Numbered from the stretch's first letter, positions 8,824 to 17,797 are shown. The stretch is 64,000 nt of DNA from Microvirga terrestris (GCF_015694425.1 NZ_JADQDN010000010.1:1-64000), one strand, 5' to 3'. Made by a program: numbers and translations. Notes: generated from the letters alone by a model not told the origin.

Positions 8824-8937
8824 GGCGTTTCCCCGTTGCGTTCACGGCATGAGACTTCGAACGGCTGTTGTGGTAGCAGGCGTGAACGTCGTGGTCAGCG
8901 GAGACTTTCGGCGAGTCCTGCTTTCGGCGAGTTCCTC

Positions 8938-9696
8938 GTGATTACCGATCCTCTCTTCTATGCCGCGGCCATTCCTGCCGTGACGCTTCTGGGCTTAGCG
9001 AAAGGCGGCTTCTCGGGCCTCGGGATGCTCTCCCTGCCGCTTATGGCGCTCGTCGTCTCGCCGGTGCAGGCGGCCGCCATCATGCTGCCAACGCTGATCG
9101 TGCAGGACGTGGTCTCGGTCTGGGCCTATCGCTACACCTGGGATAAGCGCAACGTCGTCATCCTGGTCGTGGGCGCCACTTCGGGCATTCTCACCGGGTA
9201 CCTCCTGGCGGCTCAGGTGTCGGATGCGGCGATCAAGCTCGCCGTAGGCCTTATCTCCATCGCCTTCGCCGCCCGCCGGCTGGTCCTGGAGCGGGGCGGA
9301 CGGGAGCCGAAAGCCACACCGGCCGACCTGCCGCGCGGCATCTTCTGGGGCTGGGTGACGGGTTTCACCAGCATGATCGCCCATGCGGGCGGGCCGCCCT
9401 TCCAGATCTACGTGATGCCGCAGCGCCTGTCGCGCGACGTCTTCGTCGGCACGGGCGCAGTGGTGTTCGCGCTGATCAACTGGATCAAGGTGCCGCCCTA
9501 TCTGGCGCTCGGCCAGATGACGGCCGAGAACATGGCAACGGCCGGAGCCCTGTTTCCCGTGGCCATCGCCTCCACATGGGCCGGGGTTATCCTGGTGCGC
9601 CGGGTGTCCGGTCAACTCTTCTATACGGCGGTCTATGTGCTGCTGGTCTTCGTGGGCGCCAAGCTCGTCTATGACGGAGCGAGTGCACTTCTCTGA
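8938..9696 (+). CDS. TauE/SafE family membrane permease
   Basis: A membrane protein of about 252 residues with some seven to eight hydrophobic helices and the family features LGLAKGGFSGLGMLSLPLM near the N-terminus and GWVTGFTSMIAHAGGPPFQIY in the second half. This family exports or imports sulfite, sulfoacetate or other organic anions; the substrate here is unknown. The start is taken at GTG 8938 (reads MITDPLFYAAAIP), which gives the usual length. The frame extends back to 8836 but the extra residues are Arg-rich and unlike the family. No strong ribosome site is seen, so the start is uncertain. Confidence 0.82.
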   Translation: MITDPLFYAAAIPAVTLLGLAKGGFSGLGMLSLPLMALVVSPVQAAAIMLPTLIVQDVVSVWAYRYTWDKRNVVILVVGATSGILTGYLLAAQVSDAAIKLAVGLISIAFAARRLVLERGGREPKATPADLPRGIFWGWVTGFTSMIAHAGGPPFQIYVMPQRLSRDVFVGTGAVVFALINWIKVPPYLALGQMTAENMATAGALFPVAIASTWAGVILVRRVSGQLFYTAVYVLLVFVGAKLVYDGASALL

Positions 9697-9700
9697 GGCG

Positions 9701-9749
9701 CTCAAGCAAAAGCCGCCGCTTCCGAATGAAGCGACGGCTTCTTGAGGGT
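9701..9749. terminator. Bidirectional terminator hairpin
   Basis: A stem AAGCCG-CGCTTC / GAAGCG-CGGCTT with one mismatch (about 9713-9741) is nested in outer arms CTCAAG and CTTGAG. It lies between the convergent TauE/SafE gene and the minus-strand DUF465 gene. Confidence 0.7.
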
Positions 9750-9772
9750 GGGAAAATTGAGGAAACGCGCGG

Positions 9773-9955
9773 CTAGTGCACCGCCGATTCGGAGCTTCTC
9801 AGTCGTGTGATCTCGTCCTTGAGCTGAAGCTTCCTTCGTTTGAGTTCTGCCAGCCTCATGTCATCTGCGGAGGGTCGGTTGAGCGTGTCCTGGATCTCGC
9901 GCTCGATAGCCCGATGCTTGCGTTCCAGTTCCGTCAGGTGATTCTGCAGCGGCAT
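9773..9955 (-). CDS. DUF465 (YdcH-like) small protein, copy 1
   Basis: A 60-residue, highly charged helical protein (MPLQNHLTELERKHRAIERE, then LAELKRRKLQLKDEITRL). The lysine-rich LKRRKLQLKDEI segment is the DUF465/YdcH signature; the family is thought to form coiled coils and its role is unknown. AGGAGG eight bases upstream fixes the ATG at 9955. It is head to head with a second DUF465 gene starting at 10145, and the two share the segment KRRKLQLKDEI / KKRKLSLKDQI. Confidence 0.85.
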   Translation of the reverse strand: MPLQNHLTELERKHRAIEREIQDTLNRPSADDMRLAELKRRKLQLKDEITRLRSSESAVH

Positions 9956-10144
9956 GTCAGTTCCTCCTATGTGATCTCTGACCCGGATATTGTGGCAGCC
10001 CGAGTGTGGCGAGTCGAAGGCAAAATTTGCAAAATCGAGAGGAGAAGATGCTTGGGCGATCTTGCTCTCCACAGACCCGCAGAGCATACTTCCGCCCCTC
10101 TTGGCCTGGCATCCATAGACGGCTTGGCGTTCTGGGTATTTTCA

Positions 10145-10345
10145 ATGACCGAATTGGCTGAACTGGAAGCGGAATTGGCCCGCCTCAAGCAGGAACACCG
10201 CGATCTCGACATGGCGATCGATGCTTTGGAGAGCATGGTCGCCGGCGACCAGCTGCAGGTCCAGCGCCTGAAGAAGCGCAAGCTTTCCCTGAAGGACCAG
10301 ATCATTCGGCTGGAAGACCAGCTCACCCCCGACATCATCGCCTGA
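10145..10345 (+). CDS. DUF465 (YdcH-like) small protein, copy 2
   Basis: A 66-residue helical protein starting MTELAELEAELARLKQEH and carrying LKKRKLSLKDQIIRLEDQL, the same signature as the divergent copy at 9773-9955. The 189-base interval between the two starts must hold both promoters. It lies 96 bases upstream of purE, an order I recall from other Hyphomicrobiales. The function is unknown; a coiled coil over most of its length is likely. Confidence 0.85.
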   Translation: MTELAELEAELARLKQEHRDLDMAIDALESMVAGDQLQVQRLKKRKLSLKDQIIRLEDQLTPDIIA

Positions 10346-10441
10346 GAATTCCGGTCTCAAGGGTCCGTATCGCCCTTGCCTGCCAGGGGAGCCTTCGCTA
10401 TTCCGGCTGGACACTGAAAGCCCTGAAGCCGGAGCTACGCC

Positions 10442-10933
10442 ATGGCGGGAACGCCCATTGCCATCATCATGGGCAGCCAGTCCGACTGGGCGACCATGCG
10501 CCATGCCGCCGAAACGCTGGAGGCGCTGGGCATCACGTATGATGCCCGCATCGTGTCCGCCCATCGCACCCCGGACCGGCTCTATGCCTTTGCCAAGACG
10601 GCCAAGGCCGACGGTTTCCAGGTGATCATCGCAGGCGCCGGAGGGGCGGCGCACCTTCCCGGCATGACCGCCGCCATGACCCCCCTGCCGGTTTTCGGCG
10701 TGCCGGTGGAATCGAAGGCTCTCTCGGGTCAGGACAGCCTGCTCTCCATCGTCCAGATGCCAGCCGGCATCCCGGTCGGAACGCTGGCCATCGGCCGAGC
10801 CGGAGCCGTCAATGCGGCGCTCCTCGCCGCCGCCGTGCTCGCCCTCCATGATCCGGCGCTTGCCGACCGCCTCGACGCGTGGCGCACGCGTCAGAGCGAG
10901 GGCGTCGCCGAGCGCCCCTCTCGTGAAAGCTGA
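10442..10933 (+). CDS. purE: N5-carboxyaminoimidazole ribonucleotide mutase
   Basis: A 163-residue class I PurE that shifts the carboxyl group of N5-CAIR to give CAIR in de novo purine synthesis. The phosphate-binding GSQSDWATM (11-19) and SAHRTPDRL (39-47, catalytic His41) motifs and the [12 protein letters not shown] loop are intact. It forms an operon with purK, whose start lies only seven bases after the purE stop codon. Confidence 0.95.
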   Translation: MAGTPIAIIMGSQSDWATMRHAAETLEALGITYDARIVSAHRTPDRLYAFAKTAKADGFQVIIAGAGGAAHLPGMTAAMTPLPVFGVPVESKALSGQDSLLSIVQMPAGIPVGTLAIGRAGAVNAALLAAAVLALHDPALADRLDAWRTRQSEGVAERPSRES

Positions 10934-10940
10934 AACGCGC

Positions 10941-12020
10941 ATGATCCGTCCCGGCTGCACCCTCGGCATTCTCGGCGGCGGCCAGCTCGGCCGTATGATC
11001 GCCATGGCGGCGGCGCAGCTGGGCCTGAGAACCCATGTTTATGCGCCTGACGACAACAGCCCGGCCTTCGAGGTGGCGGCCGAGTGCACCATCGCGCCTT
11101 ATGAGGACGAGGCGAACCTCGTGCGCTTCGCCAAGGCCGTGGATGTGGTCACCTATGAATTCGAGAACGTGCCGAGCGAGACCGCCGCGACCTTGAGCGC
11201 CCATACCCTGCTGGCGCCCAACGCACAGGCTTTGGCCGTGTCGCAGGACCGGTTCCTGGAAAAGAGCTTCATCGCAGGCCTCGGTATCGACGTTGCCCCC
11301 TTCGCAACTTTCGCGGACGAGGCCGAACTCGTCGAGGCGCTGGGGCGCATCGGCCGGCCGGCCGTGCTCAAGACCCGGCGCTTCGGCTATGATGGCAAGG
11401 GGCAGGTCATGCTCCGGCACGACACCGACCCTGCCGCCGCCTGGGCCGAGATTGGCCGCGCCTCCTCCATCGTCGAGGGCTTCGTGCCCTTCGAGCGTGA
11501 GGTCTCGGTGGTTGCCGCCCGTACCGCCTCAGGGGCCTTCGCAGCTTACGATTTGTGCGCCAACGAGCATAGCCACCACATCCTCGACACCACCCAGGTC
11601 CCCGCCGGTGTCTCGCGAGAAGCCGAGGAGCAGGCTGTCCGCATCGCCCGCTCCATCGCCGAGGCCCTAGACTATGTGGGTGTGCTCGCGGTCGAGATGT
11701 TCCTGGTCACGGAAGGCGGGCGCGAGCGCCTCGTGGTGAACGAGATTGCCCCGCGGGTGCACAATTCAGGACACTGGACCCTGGGCGGAGCCGTGACGTC
11801 GCAGTTCGAGCAGCATGTGCGGGCCGTCTGCGGCTGGCCCTTAGGGACCACCGCCCGGCTCGGCCGGGTCGAGATGAAGAACCTGATCGGGCACGATGCG
11901 GATGCCTGGGAGGAGATCTTAAGCGAACCGGGCGCGCGGCTTCACCTCTACGGCAAGGCCGAAGCGCGTGCCGGCCGGAAGATGGGGCACGTGACGCGGG
12001 TTTTTCCGGAGCGGGACTGA
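10941..12020 (+). CDS. purK: N5-carboxyaminoimidazole ribonucleotide synthase
   Basis: A 359-residue ATP-grasp enzyme that makes N5-CAIR from AIR, bicarbonate and ATP, the substrate of PurE encoded next to it. The N-terminal GILGGGQLGRMIA, the ATP-grasp lysine region LKTRRFGYDGKGQ and NEIAPRVHNSGHWT are diagnostic. The start at ATG 10941 (MIRPGCTLGILGGG) fits the family. A GTG at 10923, overlapping the purE stop codon, is an alternative that would add six residues and imply translational coupling. Confidence 0.94.
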   Translation: MIRPGCTLGILGGGQLGRMIAMAAAQLGLRTHVYAPDDNSPAFEVAAECTIAPYEDEANLVRFAKAVDVVTYEFENVPSETAATLSAHTLLAPNAQALAVSQDRFLEKSFIAGLGIDVAPFATFADEAELVEALGRIGRPAVLKTRRFGYDGKGQVMLRHDTDPAAAWAEIGRASSIVEGFVPFEREVSVVAARTASGAFAAYDLCANEHSHHILDTTQVPAGVSREAEEQAVRIARSIAEALDYVGVLAVEMFLVTEGGRERLVVNEIAPRVHNSGHWTLGGAVTSQFEQHVRAVCGWPLGTTARLGRVEMKNLIGHDADAWEEILSEPGARLHLYGKAEARAGRKMGHVTRVFPERD

Positions 12021-12121
12021 ACTGTTTTCAGACCTAGCCGTTGTCTCTCTGGCCCGGCGCTTTTCTTGAGGGGCAACCCTGGACAGGCAAGGCTTCTTCT
12101 GATACTGACGCCGGCCAGATA

Positions 12122-12157
12122 GAGGTGCGCCTGACGCGCCTCCTTTGTTTTTTATCA
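12122..12157 (+). terminator. Terminator or attenuator upstream of rpsU
   Basis: GAGGTGCGC CTGAC GCGCCTC forms an imperfect stem followed by CTTTGTTTTTT. It lies about 100 bases after purK and 33 bases before the rpsU start codon, so it may end the purEK transcript or sit in the rpsU leader. Confidence 0.5.
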
Positions 12158-12189
12158 CAATCGAAACGGTTCAAATACGAGGAATTCGC

Positions 12190-12429
12190 GTGCAGGTTCT
12201 TGTCCGGGATAACAACGTCGATCAGGCGCTCCGCGCTCTCAAGAAGAAGATGCAGCGTGAAGGTATCTTCCGCGAGATGAAGCTTCGCGGCCATTACGAG
12301 AAGCCGTCCGAGAAGAAGGCCCGCGAGAAGGCTGAGGCCGTTCGCCGCGCCCGCAAGCTGATCCGCAAGCGCATGCAGCGCGAAGGCCTCCTGCCTTCGA
12401 AGCCGCGCCCGACGACGGGCGGCCGCTAA
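12190..12429 (+). CDS. rpsU: 30S ribosomal protein S21
   Basis: A 79-residue S21, needed in the small subunit for initiation. Conserved features are [20 protein letters not shown] at the start, [16 protein letters not shown] in the middle and a basic tail. The start is a GTG at 12190 with GAGGA eight bases upstream; the earlier in-frame TTG at 12145 lies on the T-run of the preceding hairpin and is unlikely. A terminator follows at 12468-12500. Confidence 0.95.
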   Translation: MQVLVRDNNVDQALRALKKKMQREGIFREMKLRGHYEKPSEKKAREKAEAVRRARKLIRKRMQREGLLPSKPRPTTGGR

Positions 12430-12467
12430 GCTCTTAATCGAGCCATCGGCTGGACTATCGGTTGTGA

Positions 12468-12500
12468 AACAGCGCCCGACGCGCAAGCGGGGCGCTGTTT
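12468..12500 (+). terminator. Terminator of rpsU
   Basis: AACAGCGCCC (12468-12477) pairs with GGGCGCTGTT (12490-12499), ending in a short T-run, about 40 bases after the rpsU stop codon. Confidence 0.75.
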
Positions 12501-12651
12501 GCATATCCAGCACTTGCTTACTGCGACCCAATGCTCCGTGCGGGAGCGAATTCGCCTGCCAAACGCCTTTTTGATGCCTTGTTTCACGGCTGTTAAGGAT
12601 TTCCCGCCAGAGTGCCGCCTCCTGGTACTGAGTAAGAAGCTGGAGACGAAC

Positions 12652-13515
12652 GTGTTCGCCCCATCGATCCGCCGTTTTGCCCCCTTGAGCCTGACCCTTG
12701 TTGCCCTTGGCCTTTCCGCCTGCGGTACGATGAGTAGCGGCCCTGCCCAGCGCATCGCCGTGGTGGAGGAGGACACTCAAGGAACGAGCACGGTCAACAT
12801 CTCGTCCCTCTCGGACGTGATCCAGCGCAACCCGAACGACCCGAGCGCCTACAACACCCGTGGCGCGGCCTATGCCCGCGTGGGCAATTACAGCAGCGCG
12901 ATGGCGGACTTCACCAAGGCGGTGCAGCTCGATCCGAATTATGCGCCAGCCTATTCCAACCGGGCCCTTGCCCTGCGCCAGACCAACCGCAACGACCAGG
13001 CGCTCGCCGACTTCACTCGCGCGATCCAGGCTGATCCGAACTACGGCCCGGCCTATATCGGCCGCGCAAACCTTTACCGCGCCCAGAACCAGTTCCAGGA
13101 AGCCCTCAGCGACCTGAACACGGCCACCCGCCTCCTGCCCGAATCGGCTGAAGCGCTGCATTCCCGCGGACTGCTCTACCAGCGCCAGGGCATGCATCCC
13201 CAGGCGATCCTCGATTTCGACGCCACCATCGACCGCAATCCTTTCGTGGGCGCGCCCTACGCGGCCCGCGGCCAGAGCTTCGTGGCGACGAACCAGTACG
13301 ATAAGGCCATCGAGGACTTCAATGCGGCCCTCAACGTTGACCCCAAGGACGCCAATTCCTGGGCATGGCGCGGCGTCGCCATGGAGCGCAAGGGCGACAA
13401 GAGCCAAGCCCTCGAGAGCTACTCGCGAGCCCTCACCCTCGACAACGGCAACACCGTCGCCCGTCAGGGCTCGTCCCGCCTGCAGGGCGGCGTCGCCGGT
13501 CTGTTCCGCTCATAA
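12652..13515 (+). CDS. Tetratricopeptide-repeat lipoprotein
   Basis: A 287-residue protein with a lipoprotein signal peptide: SIRRFAPLSLTLVALGLSAC, lipobox LSAC with the lipid-bearing cysteine at residue 24. About six TPR units follow from residue 55 to 265 (for example NPNDPSAYNTRGAAYARVGN and DPNYAPAYSNRALALRQTNR). TPR lipoproteins of this kind (NlpI-like) act as scaffolds at the outer membrane. The start is GTG 12652 with GGAG upstream; a frame opening at 12499 would place an implausible leader before the signal. It is probably transcribed with the nucleotidyltransferase gene 22 bases downstream. Confidence 0.82.
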   Translation: MFAPSIRRFAPLSLTLVALGLSACGTMSSGPAQRIAVVEEDTQGTSTVNISSLSDVIQRNPNDPSAYNTRGAAYARVGNYSSAMADFTKAVQLDPNYAPAYSNRALALRQTNRNDQALADFTRAIQADPNYGPAYIGRANLYRAQNQFQEALSDLNTATRLLPESAEALHSRGLLYQRQGMHPQAILDFDATIDRNPFVGAPYAARGQSFVATNQYDKAIEDFNAALNVDPKDANSWAWRGVAMERKGDKSQALESYSRALTLDNGNTVARQGSSRLQGGVAGLFRS

Positions 13516-13536
13516 AAAACTCTGGAGCGTGGCGAC

Positions 13537-14160
13537 ATGAACCCCGCCCCTCCCCTGCGGACGATCACCGACATCGAACGGCTTCTCGAAGCGCATGCGG
13601 CCTCGCATGCGCTTCTTGTCTATGTGGAGAGCCTCGGGCTCCCCGACGCCTGGATCGGCGCGGGCTTCATCCGCAACAGCGTCTGGGACGTGCTGCATGG
13701 GCGCTCCATTGATGTGATGCGGCTCGCCGATGTAGATGTGCTCTTCTTCGACTCCGACGACACAAGCAAGGAGCGGGAGGCCGGAATCGAGCGCCGGCTC
13801 CGTGTCTTGGCGCCAGGCATCCCTTGGTCGGTGAAGAACCAGGCCCGCATGCACCTGCGCAATGGCGATGTCCCCTATCGCAGCACCCTCGACGCCGTCG
13901 CTCATTGGGCGGAGACCGCCACGGCTATCGCGGCCCGATCAATCAGAGGAGAGGTGGGGGTGATGGCACCATATGGTGTCGACGACCTTCTGAACATGAT
14001 CGTACGCCCGACCCCGGTCTTCGAACACAAGATCGACGTCTATCGCGAGCGGGTCATGGCCAAGGATTGGCCTGCGCAATGGCCGAGGCTGACCATGCTG
14101 ATGTCATGGGAGGCGGCCTATCCAGCGCTTCACAGCTCCTTCGACAGGATCGACACGTAA
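13537..14160 (+). CDS. Nucleotidyltransferase-like protein (DUF925 / NTP_transf_6)
   Basis: A 207-residue protein resembling the DUF925 group of nucleotidyltransferase-fold proteins. Seen are GAGFIRNSVWDVLHG (about 42-56), the acidic DVDVLFFDSDD (about 65-75) that would carry the metal-binding aspartates, and KNQARMHLRNGD. The biological substrate is unknown. The last 31 bases overlap the end of the convergent acetyltransferase gene on the other strand. Confidence 0.75.
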   Translation: MNPAPPLRTITDIERLLEAHAASHALLVYVESLGLPDAWIGAGFIRNSVWDVLHGRSIDVMRLADVDVLFFDSDDTSKEREAGIERRLRVLAPGIPWSVKNQARMHLRNGDVPYRSTLDAVAHWAETATAIAARSIRGEVGVMAPYGVDDLLNMIVRPTPVFEHKIDVYRERVMAKDWPAQWPRLTMLMSWEAAYPALHSSFDRIDT

Positions 14161-14609
14161 GGCGCAAAACCGAAGGCTCGGTAGGTGCGCTCGGCCCGCT
14201 CGTTGGCCACCAGTGCTCCGATGACGAGGCGCTTGTGACCGGCCTCCTTCGTCAGGCGCTCGGCCTCGCTCAAGAGCATCTGGCCGATACCCTGCCCGCG
14301 CCACTCGCTGTGCACGATCAGGTCCGTCACGGTGCCGTGGTTGCGGACACCATCGATCACATAGGCCGCATCCTGATCAAGCGAAAAACCCATGGCGCCG
14401 ACGATGACTCCCTCCGCTTCCGCCAGGATGATGCGGCCGTTGCGACGGGACAGACGCTGCATCAGCTCATCGTAATACTCCTCGGCCGACCCGTAATCGC
14501 GGCGCCGGTCACCGACGAGATCGGCCTCGAAGACGTTGAGCTGGTGGATCAGCTCGACGACGACGCCCCGGTCGGCGGGAAGAGCGGTGCGAAGGGTGAT
14601 GGAAGGCAT
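14130..14609 (-). CDS. GNAT family N-acetyltransferase
   Basis: A 159-residue acetyltransferase. The acetyl-CoA-binding motif A is clear (VHSEWRGQGIGQMLL), preceded by VTDLIV and followed by ANERAERTYRAFGFAPY typical of motif B. The substrate cannot be inferred. The start is placed at ATG 14609 (MPSITLRTALPADRG), where the GNAT fold begins; the open frame runs back to 14735 through a palindromic repeat, which is unlikely to be coding. Its 3' end overlaps the convergent nucleotidyltransferase gene by 31 bases. Confidence 0.82.
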   Translation of the reverse strand: MPSITLRTALPADRGVVVELIHQLNVFEADLVGDRRRDYGSAEEYYDELMQRLSRRNGRIILAEAEGVIVGAMGFSLDQDAAYVIDGVRNHGTVTDLIVHSEWRGQGIGQMLLSEAERLTKEAGHKRLVIGALVANERAERTYRAFGFAPYVSILSKEL

Positions 14610-14677
14610 CGGAGAATCCGGCTGGCGCGACAGAGACGGCGTTAAAGCAGATTTCACCTTTGCCGTCACCGTTCCCC

Positions 14678-14718
14678 TGTCATTCCGGGGCGAGCGTTCG
14701 CGAGAGCCCGGAATGACA
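14678..14718. repeat. Perfect 12-bp palindromic intergenic repeat
   Basis: TGTCATTCCGGG (14678-14689) and CCCGGAATGACA (14707-14718) form a perfect stem with a 17-base loop. The motif resembles widely dispersed intergenic palindromes of alphaproteobacteria. It sits 69 bases upstream of the acetyltransferase start. Confidence 0.7.
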
Positions 14719-14735
14719 GTGACAGCGTCGACCAA

Positions 14736-14764
14736 AACAAAATGCCCGGCATGAGGCCGGGCAT
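14736..14764 (-). terminator. Terminator of the pnt operon
   Basis: Read on the minus strand, ATGCCCGGC CTCAT GCCGGGCAT (14742-14764) is followed by TTTGTTTTGG, 24 bases after the pntB stop codon. Confidence 0.85.
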
Positions 14765-14787
14765 GAAGCGTTTCTCTGATGGCAGGA

Positions 14788-16188
14788 TCAGAGGTTTTTC
14801 AGGATCTCGTCGACCACCTTCTTGGCGTCACCGAAGAGCATCATGGTGTTGTCGCGGAAGAACAGCTCGTTCTCCACGCCCGCATAGCCCGAGCCCATGC
14901 CGCGCTTGATGAATAGCACGGTCTTGGCCCGCTCCACGTCGAGGATCGGCATGCCGAAGATCGGCGAGGCCGGGTCGGTCTTGGCGGCCGGATTGGTCAC
15001 GTCGTTGGCGCCGATGACGAAGGCCACGTCGGCCTGGGCGAACTCGCCGTTGATGTCCTCGAGCTCGAACACCTCGTCGTAGGGAACGTTGGCTTCCGCG
15101 AGCAGCACGTTCATGTGGCCGGGCATGCGGCCCGCCACCGGGTGGATGGCGTACTTCACTTCCACGCCCTCGGCCTTTAGCTCATCGGCCATTTCGCGAA
15201 GAGCGTGCTGGGCCTGGGCGACCGCCATGCCGTAGCCCGGCACGATGATGACCTTGGAGGCGTTCTTCATGATGAAGGCTGCATCGTCCGCCGAGCCCTG
15301 CTTAACGGGCCGGGTCTCGACCGCACCGCCGGCTGCAGCGCCTGCGGTCTCGCCGCCGAAGCCGCCGAGGATCACGGAGATGAAGCTCCGGTTCATGCCC
15401 TTGCACATGATGTAGGACAGGATCGCGCCCGAGGAGCCTACCAGCGCGCCGGTGATGATGAGCGCGAGGTTGCCGAGCGTGAAACCGATGCCCGCCGCCG
15501 CCCAGCCCGAATAGGAGTTGAGCATCGACACCACCACGGGCATGTCGGCGCCGCCGATGGGGATGATGAGGGTGACGCCGAGCACGAAGGAGACCAGCAC
15601 GATCAGCCAGAAGGCCGCGTGGCTCTCGGTGCGGATGAAGGCGACGAGCAGCACCAGCAGCAGAAGGCCGAGGCCGATATTGATGAGATGGCGACTCGGC
15701 AGCATGATCGGCTTGCCGGACATGCGCCCGTCAAGTTTCAGGAAGGCGATCACCGAGCCGGTGAACGTGATGGCCCCGATGGCGACGCCCAGGGCCATCT
15801 CGAACAGCGAGCCGCCGTGGATGGCGCCCTCCTGGCCGATGCCGAAGGCCTGCGGCGCATAGAGCGCGCCTGCCGCAACCAGAACGGCTGCCAGACCCAC
15901 CAGGGAGTGGAAGGCGGCGACCAGCTGAGGCATCGCCGTCATGGGCACGCGCCGGGCGATCACCGCGCCGATTCCGCCGCCGATGGCAAGGCCGAGGATC
16001 ACCAGCGCCCAACCGCCGAAGCCGCTCGGGGGCGAGACGAACAGGGTGGTGAGGATCGCGATCCCCATGCCCACCATGCCGTAGAGATTGCCCTGCCGGG
16101 AGGTGGTGGGGTGCGACAGGCCCCGCAGGGCCAGGATGAACAGGACGCCTGAGACGAGGTAAAGGATCGAGGCTAGATTGGCCGACAT
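14788..16188 (-). CDS. pntB: NAD(P)+ transhydrogenase, beta subunit
   Basis: A 466-residue inner-membrane subunit of the proton-translocating transhydrogenase. It carries the second half of the membrane channel (about eight to nine helices in residues 1-265) and the NADP(H)-binding domain III (from about 290: VIIVPGYGMAVAQAQHAL, then VAFVIGANDVTNPAAK). The enzyme uses the proton gradient to make NADPH from NADH and NADP+. The gene is the last of the operon coxIV-pntAA-pntAB-pntB and starts four bases after pntAB ends. Confidence 0.96.
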   Translation of the reverse strand: MSANLASILYLVSGVLFILALRGLSHPTTSRQGNLYGMVGMGIAILTTLFVSPPSGFGGWALVILGLAIGGGIGAVIARRVPMTAMPQLVAAFHSLVGLAAVLVAAGALYAPQAFGIGQEGAIHGGSLFEMALGVAIGAITFTGSVIAFLKLDGRMSGKPIMLPSRHLINIGLGLLLLVLLVAFIRTESHAAFWLIVLVSFVLGVTLIIPIGGADMPVVVSMLNSYSGWAAAGIGFTLGNLALIITGALVGSSGAILSYIMCKGMNRSFISVILGGFGGETAGAAAGGAVETRPVKQGSADDAAFIMKNASKVIIVPGYGMAVAQAQHALREMADELKAEGVEVKYAIHPVAGRMPGHMNVLLAEANVPYDEVFELEDINGEFAQADVAFVIGANDVTNPAAKTDPASPIFGMPILDVERAKTVLFIKRGMGSGYAGVENELFFRDNTMMLFGDAKKVVDEILKNL

Positions 16189-16192
16189 TGCC

Positions 16193-16639
16193 TCATCCCT
16201 TCTTGCGGTACATGGCGAGCATGCGCTGGGTCACCAGGAAGCCGCCGAAGATGTTGATCGATGCCAGGATGAGGCCGATGAAGCCGAGGGCCCGGGCCCA
16301 GATCGGGCCTTCGCCGAGGCTCGGCGCCACGTTGACGCCCACCGCCAGGACGGCGCCGACCACGATCACGGACGAGATGGCGTTGGTGACCGACATGAGC
16401 GGGGTATGCAGCGCCGGGGTCACCTGCCAGACCACGTAGTAGCCGACGAAGATCGCCAGCACGAAGATGGCGAGACGAAACACCGTCGGGTCCACGGCCC
16501 CGTGGGTGACAACTGCTGCGGCATGACCTGCCGTGTCGGCCAGCTGATCGGCGATGCTCTGGGCCGATTCAGCGGCACGGCGGGCGGCATCCGCCGCCGC
16601 TCGGGCCTGCTCGACAGCCTGTTCGGGCGTGAGTGCCAT
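16193..16639 (-). CDS. pntAB: NAD(P)+ transhydrogenase, alpha subunit part 2 (membrane)
   Basis: A 148-residue membrane protein that forms the first part of the transhydrogenase channel. An Ala-rich helical leader (about residues 1-45) is followed by three to four hydrophobic helices with [20 protein letters not shown] and [16 protein letters not shown]. In many alphaproteobacteria the alpha subunit is split into two genes, as here. A GGGGAGGAC site lies just before the ATG at 16639. It is located between pntAA and pntB. Confidence 0.93.
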   Translation of the reverse strand: MALTPEQAVEQARAAADAARRAAESAQSIADQLADTAGHAAAVVTHGAVDPTVFRLAIFVLAIFVGYYVVWQVTPALHTPLMSVTNAISSVIVVGAVLAVGVNVAPSLGEGPIWARALGFIGLILASINIFGGFLVTQRMLAMYRKKG

Positions 16640-16660
16640 GATGTCCTCCCCTGGACGTTT

Positions 16661-17797
16661 TTAAGCGGTCGGCTGGAAAGCGGTGTGAACGATGGCGCCG
16701 TCGCGGGTCAGGCAGGTGGCCTTGACCAACTCGTCGTCCCACTTCACGGCCAGTTCCTTAGTGTCCTTGTTCACCAGCGTCTCGACGAAGGCATAGAGGT
16801 TCTTCGCGTAGAGGCTGGAGGCCGTGGCGGCGAGGCGCCCGGGCACGTTGAGGTGGCCTACGATCTTCACGCCGTTATGCTCCACCACCTGTCCGGGAAC
16901 TGCGACCTCGCAATTGCCGCCGCGCTCGACCGCCAGATCCACGATCACGGAGCCGGGCTTCATGGATTCGACCATGGCGCGGGTGACGAGCTTCGGGGCC
17001 GGGCGACCGGGGATCAGAGCCGTGGTGATGACGATGTCCTGCTTGGCGATGTGCGAGGCGACCAGCTCGGCCTGCTTGGCCCGGTACTCGGCCGACATCT
17101 CCTTGGCGTAGCCGCCCGCGGTCTCGGCCTGCTTGAACTCCTCGTCCTCGACCGCAATGAACTTGGCGCCCAGGCTCTCCACCTGCTCCTTGGCGGCAGG
17201 GCGCACGTCAGTGGCGGTGACCACCGCACCGAGGCGGCGGGCCGTGGCGATGGCCTGGAGGCCGGCGACGCCTGCTCCCATGACGAAGATGCGGGCGGCT
17301 GGAACGGTTCCGGCAGCGGTCATCATCATCGGGATGGCGCGGCCGTATTCCGCAGTGGCATCGATGACGGCTCGGTAACCGGCGAGGTTGGCCTGGGAGG
17401 AGAGCACGTCCATCACCTGGGCCCGGGTGATGCGGGGCATCAGCTCCATGGAGAAAGCGGCAACCTGCGCATCGGCCAGGGCCTTGAGGGCGGCGTCCTG
17501 GCCGTAGGGGTCCATGATGGCGATGACGAGGGCGCCGGGCTTGGCGCCGGACAGCTCGCCTTCGGCCGGACGGCGGACCTTCAGGATGACGTCGGCATCC
17601 TTGAGGGCGTCAGCGGCATTGGCCGCCACCGAGGCACCCGCTGCCTCGAAATCGGCATCGGGGATGCCGGCCTTGGCGCCGGCGCCGGCCTGGACGACCA
17701 CGTCCGCACCGAGCGTTTTGTACTTCTTGACCGTATCGGGGGTGGCGGAAACACGGGTCTCCGCTCCATCGGTTTCGGAGAGAACGGCGATCCGCAT
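16661..17797 (-). CDS. pntAA: NAD(P)+ transhydrogenase, alpha subunit part 1 (NAD-binding)
   Basis: A 378-residue soluble domain I that binds NAD(H) and exchanges hydride with PntB domain III. It resembles alanine dehydrogenase: ETRVSATPDTVKKY near the N-terminus, the dinucleotide-binding VMGAGVAGLQAIATARRLGA in the middle and VIVDLAVERGGNCE. The start at 17797 (MRIAVLSETDG) follows a GGGGGGCT stretch. The 21-base gap to pntAB and 73-base gap after the coxIV-like gene fit one operon. Confidence 0.94.
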   Translation of the reverse strand: MRIAVLSETDGAETRVSATPDTVKKYKTLGADVVVQAGAGAKAGIPDADFEAAGASVAANAADALKDADVILKVRRPAEGELSGAKPGALVIAIMDPYGQDAALKALADAQVAAFSMELMPRITRAQVMDVLSSQANLAGYRAVIDATAEYGRAIPMMMTAAGTVPAARIFVMGAGVAGLQAIATARRLGAVVTATDVRPAAKEQVESLGAKFIAVEDEEFKQAETAGGYAKEMSAEYRAKQAELVASHIAKQDIVITTALIPGRPAPKLVTRAMVESMKPGSVIVDLAVERGGNCEVAVPGQVVEHNGVKIVGHLNVPGRLAATASSLYAKNLYAFVETLVNKDTKELAVKWDDELVKATCLTRDGAIVHTAFQPTA

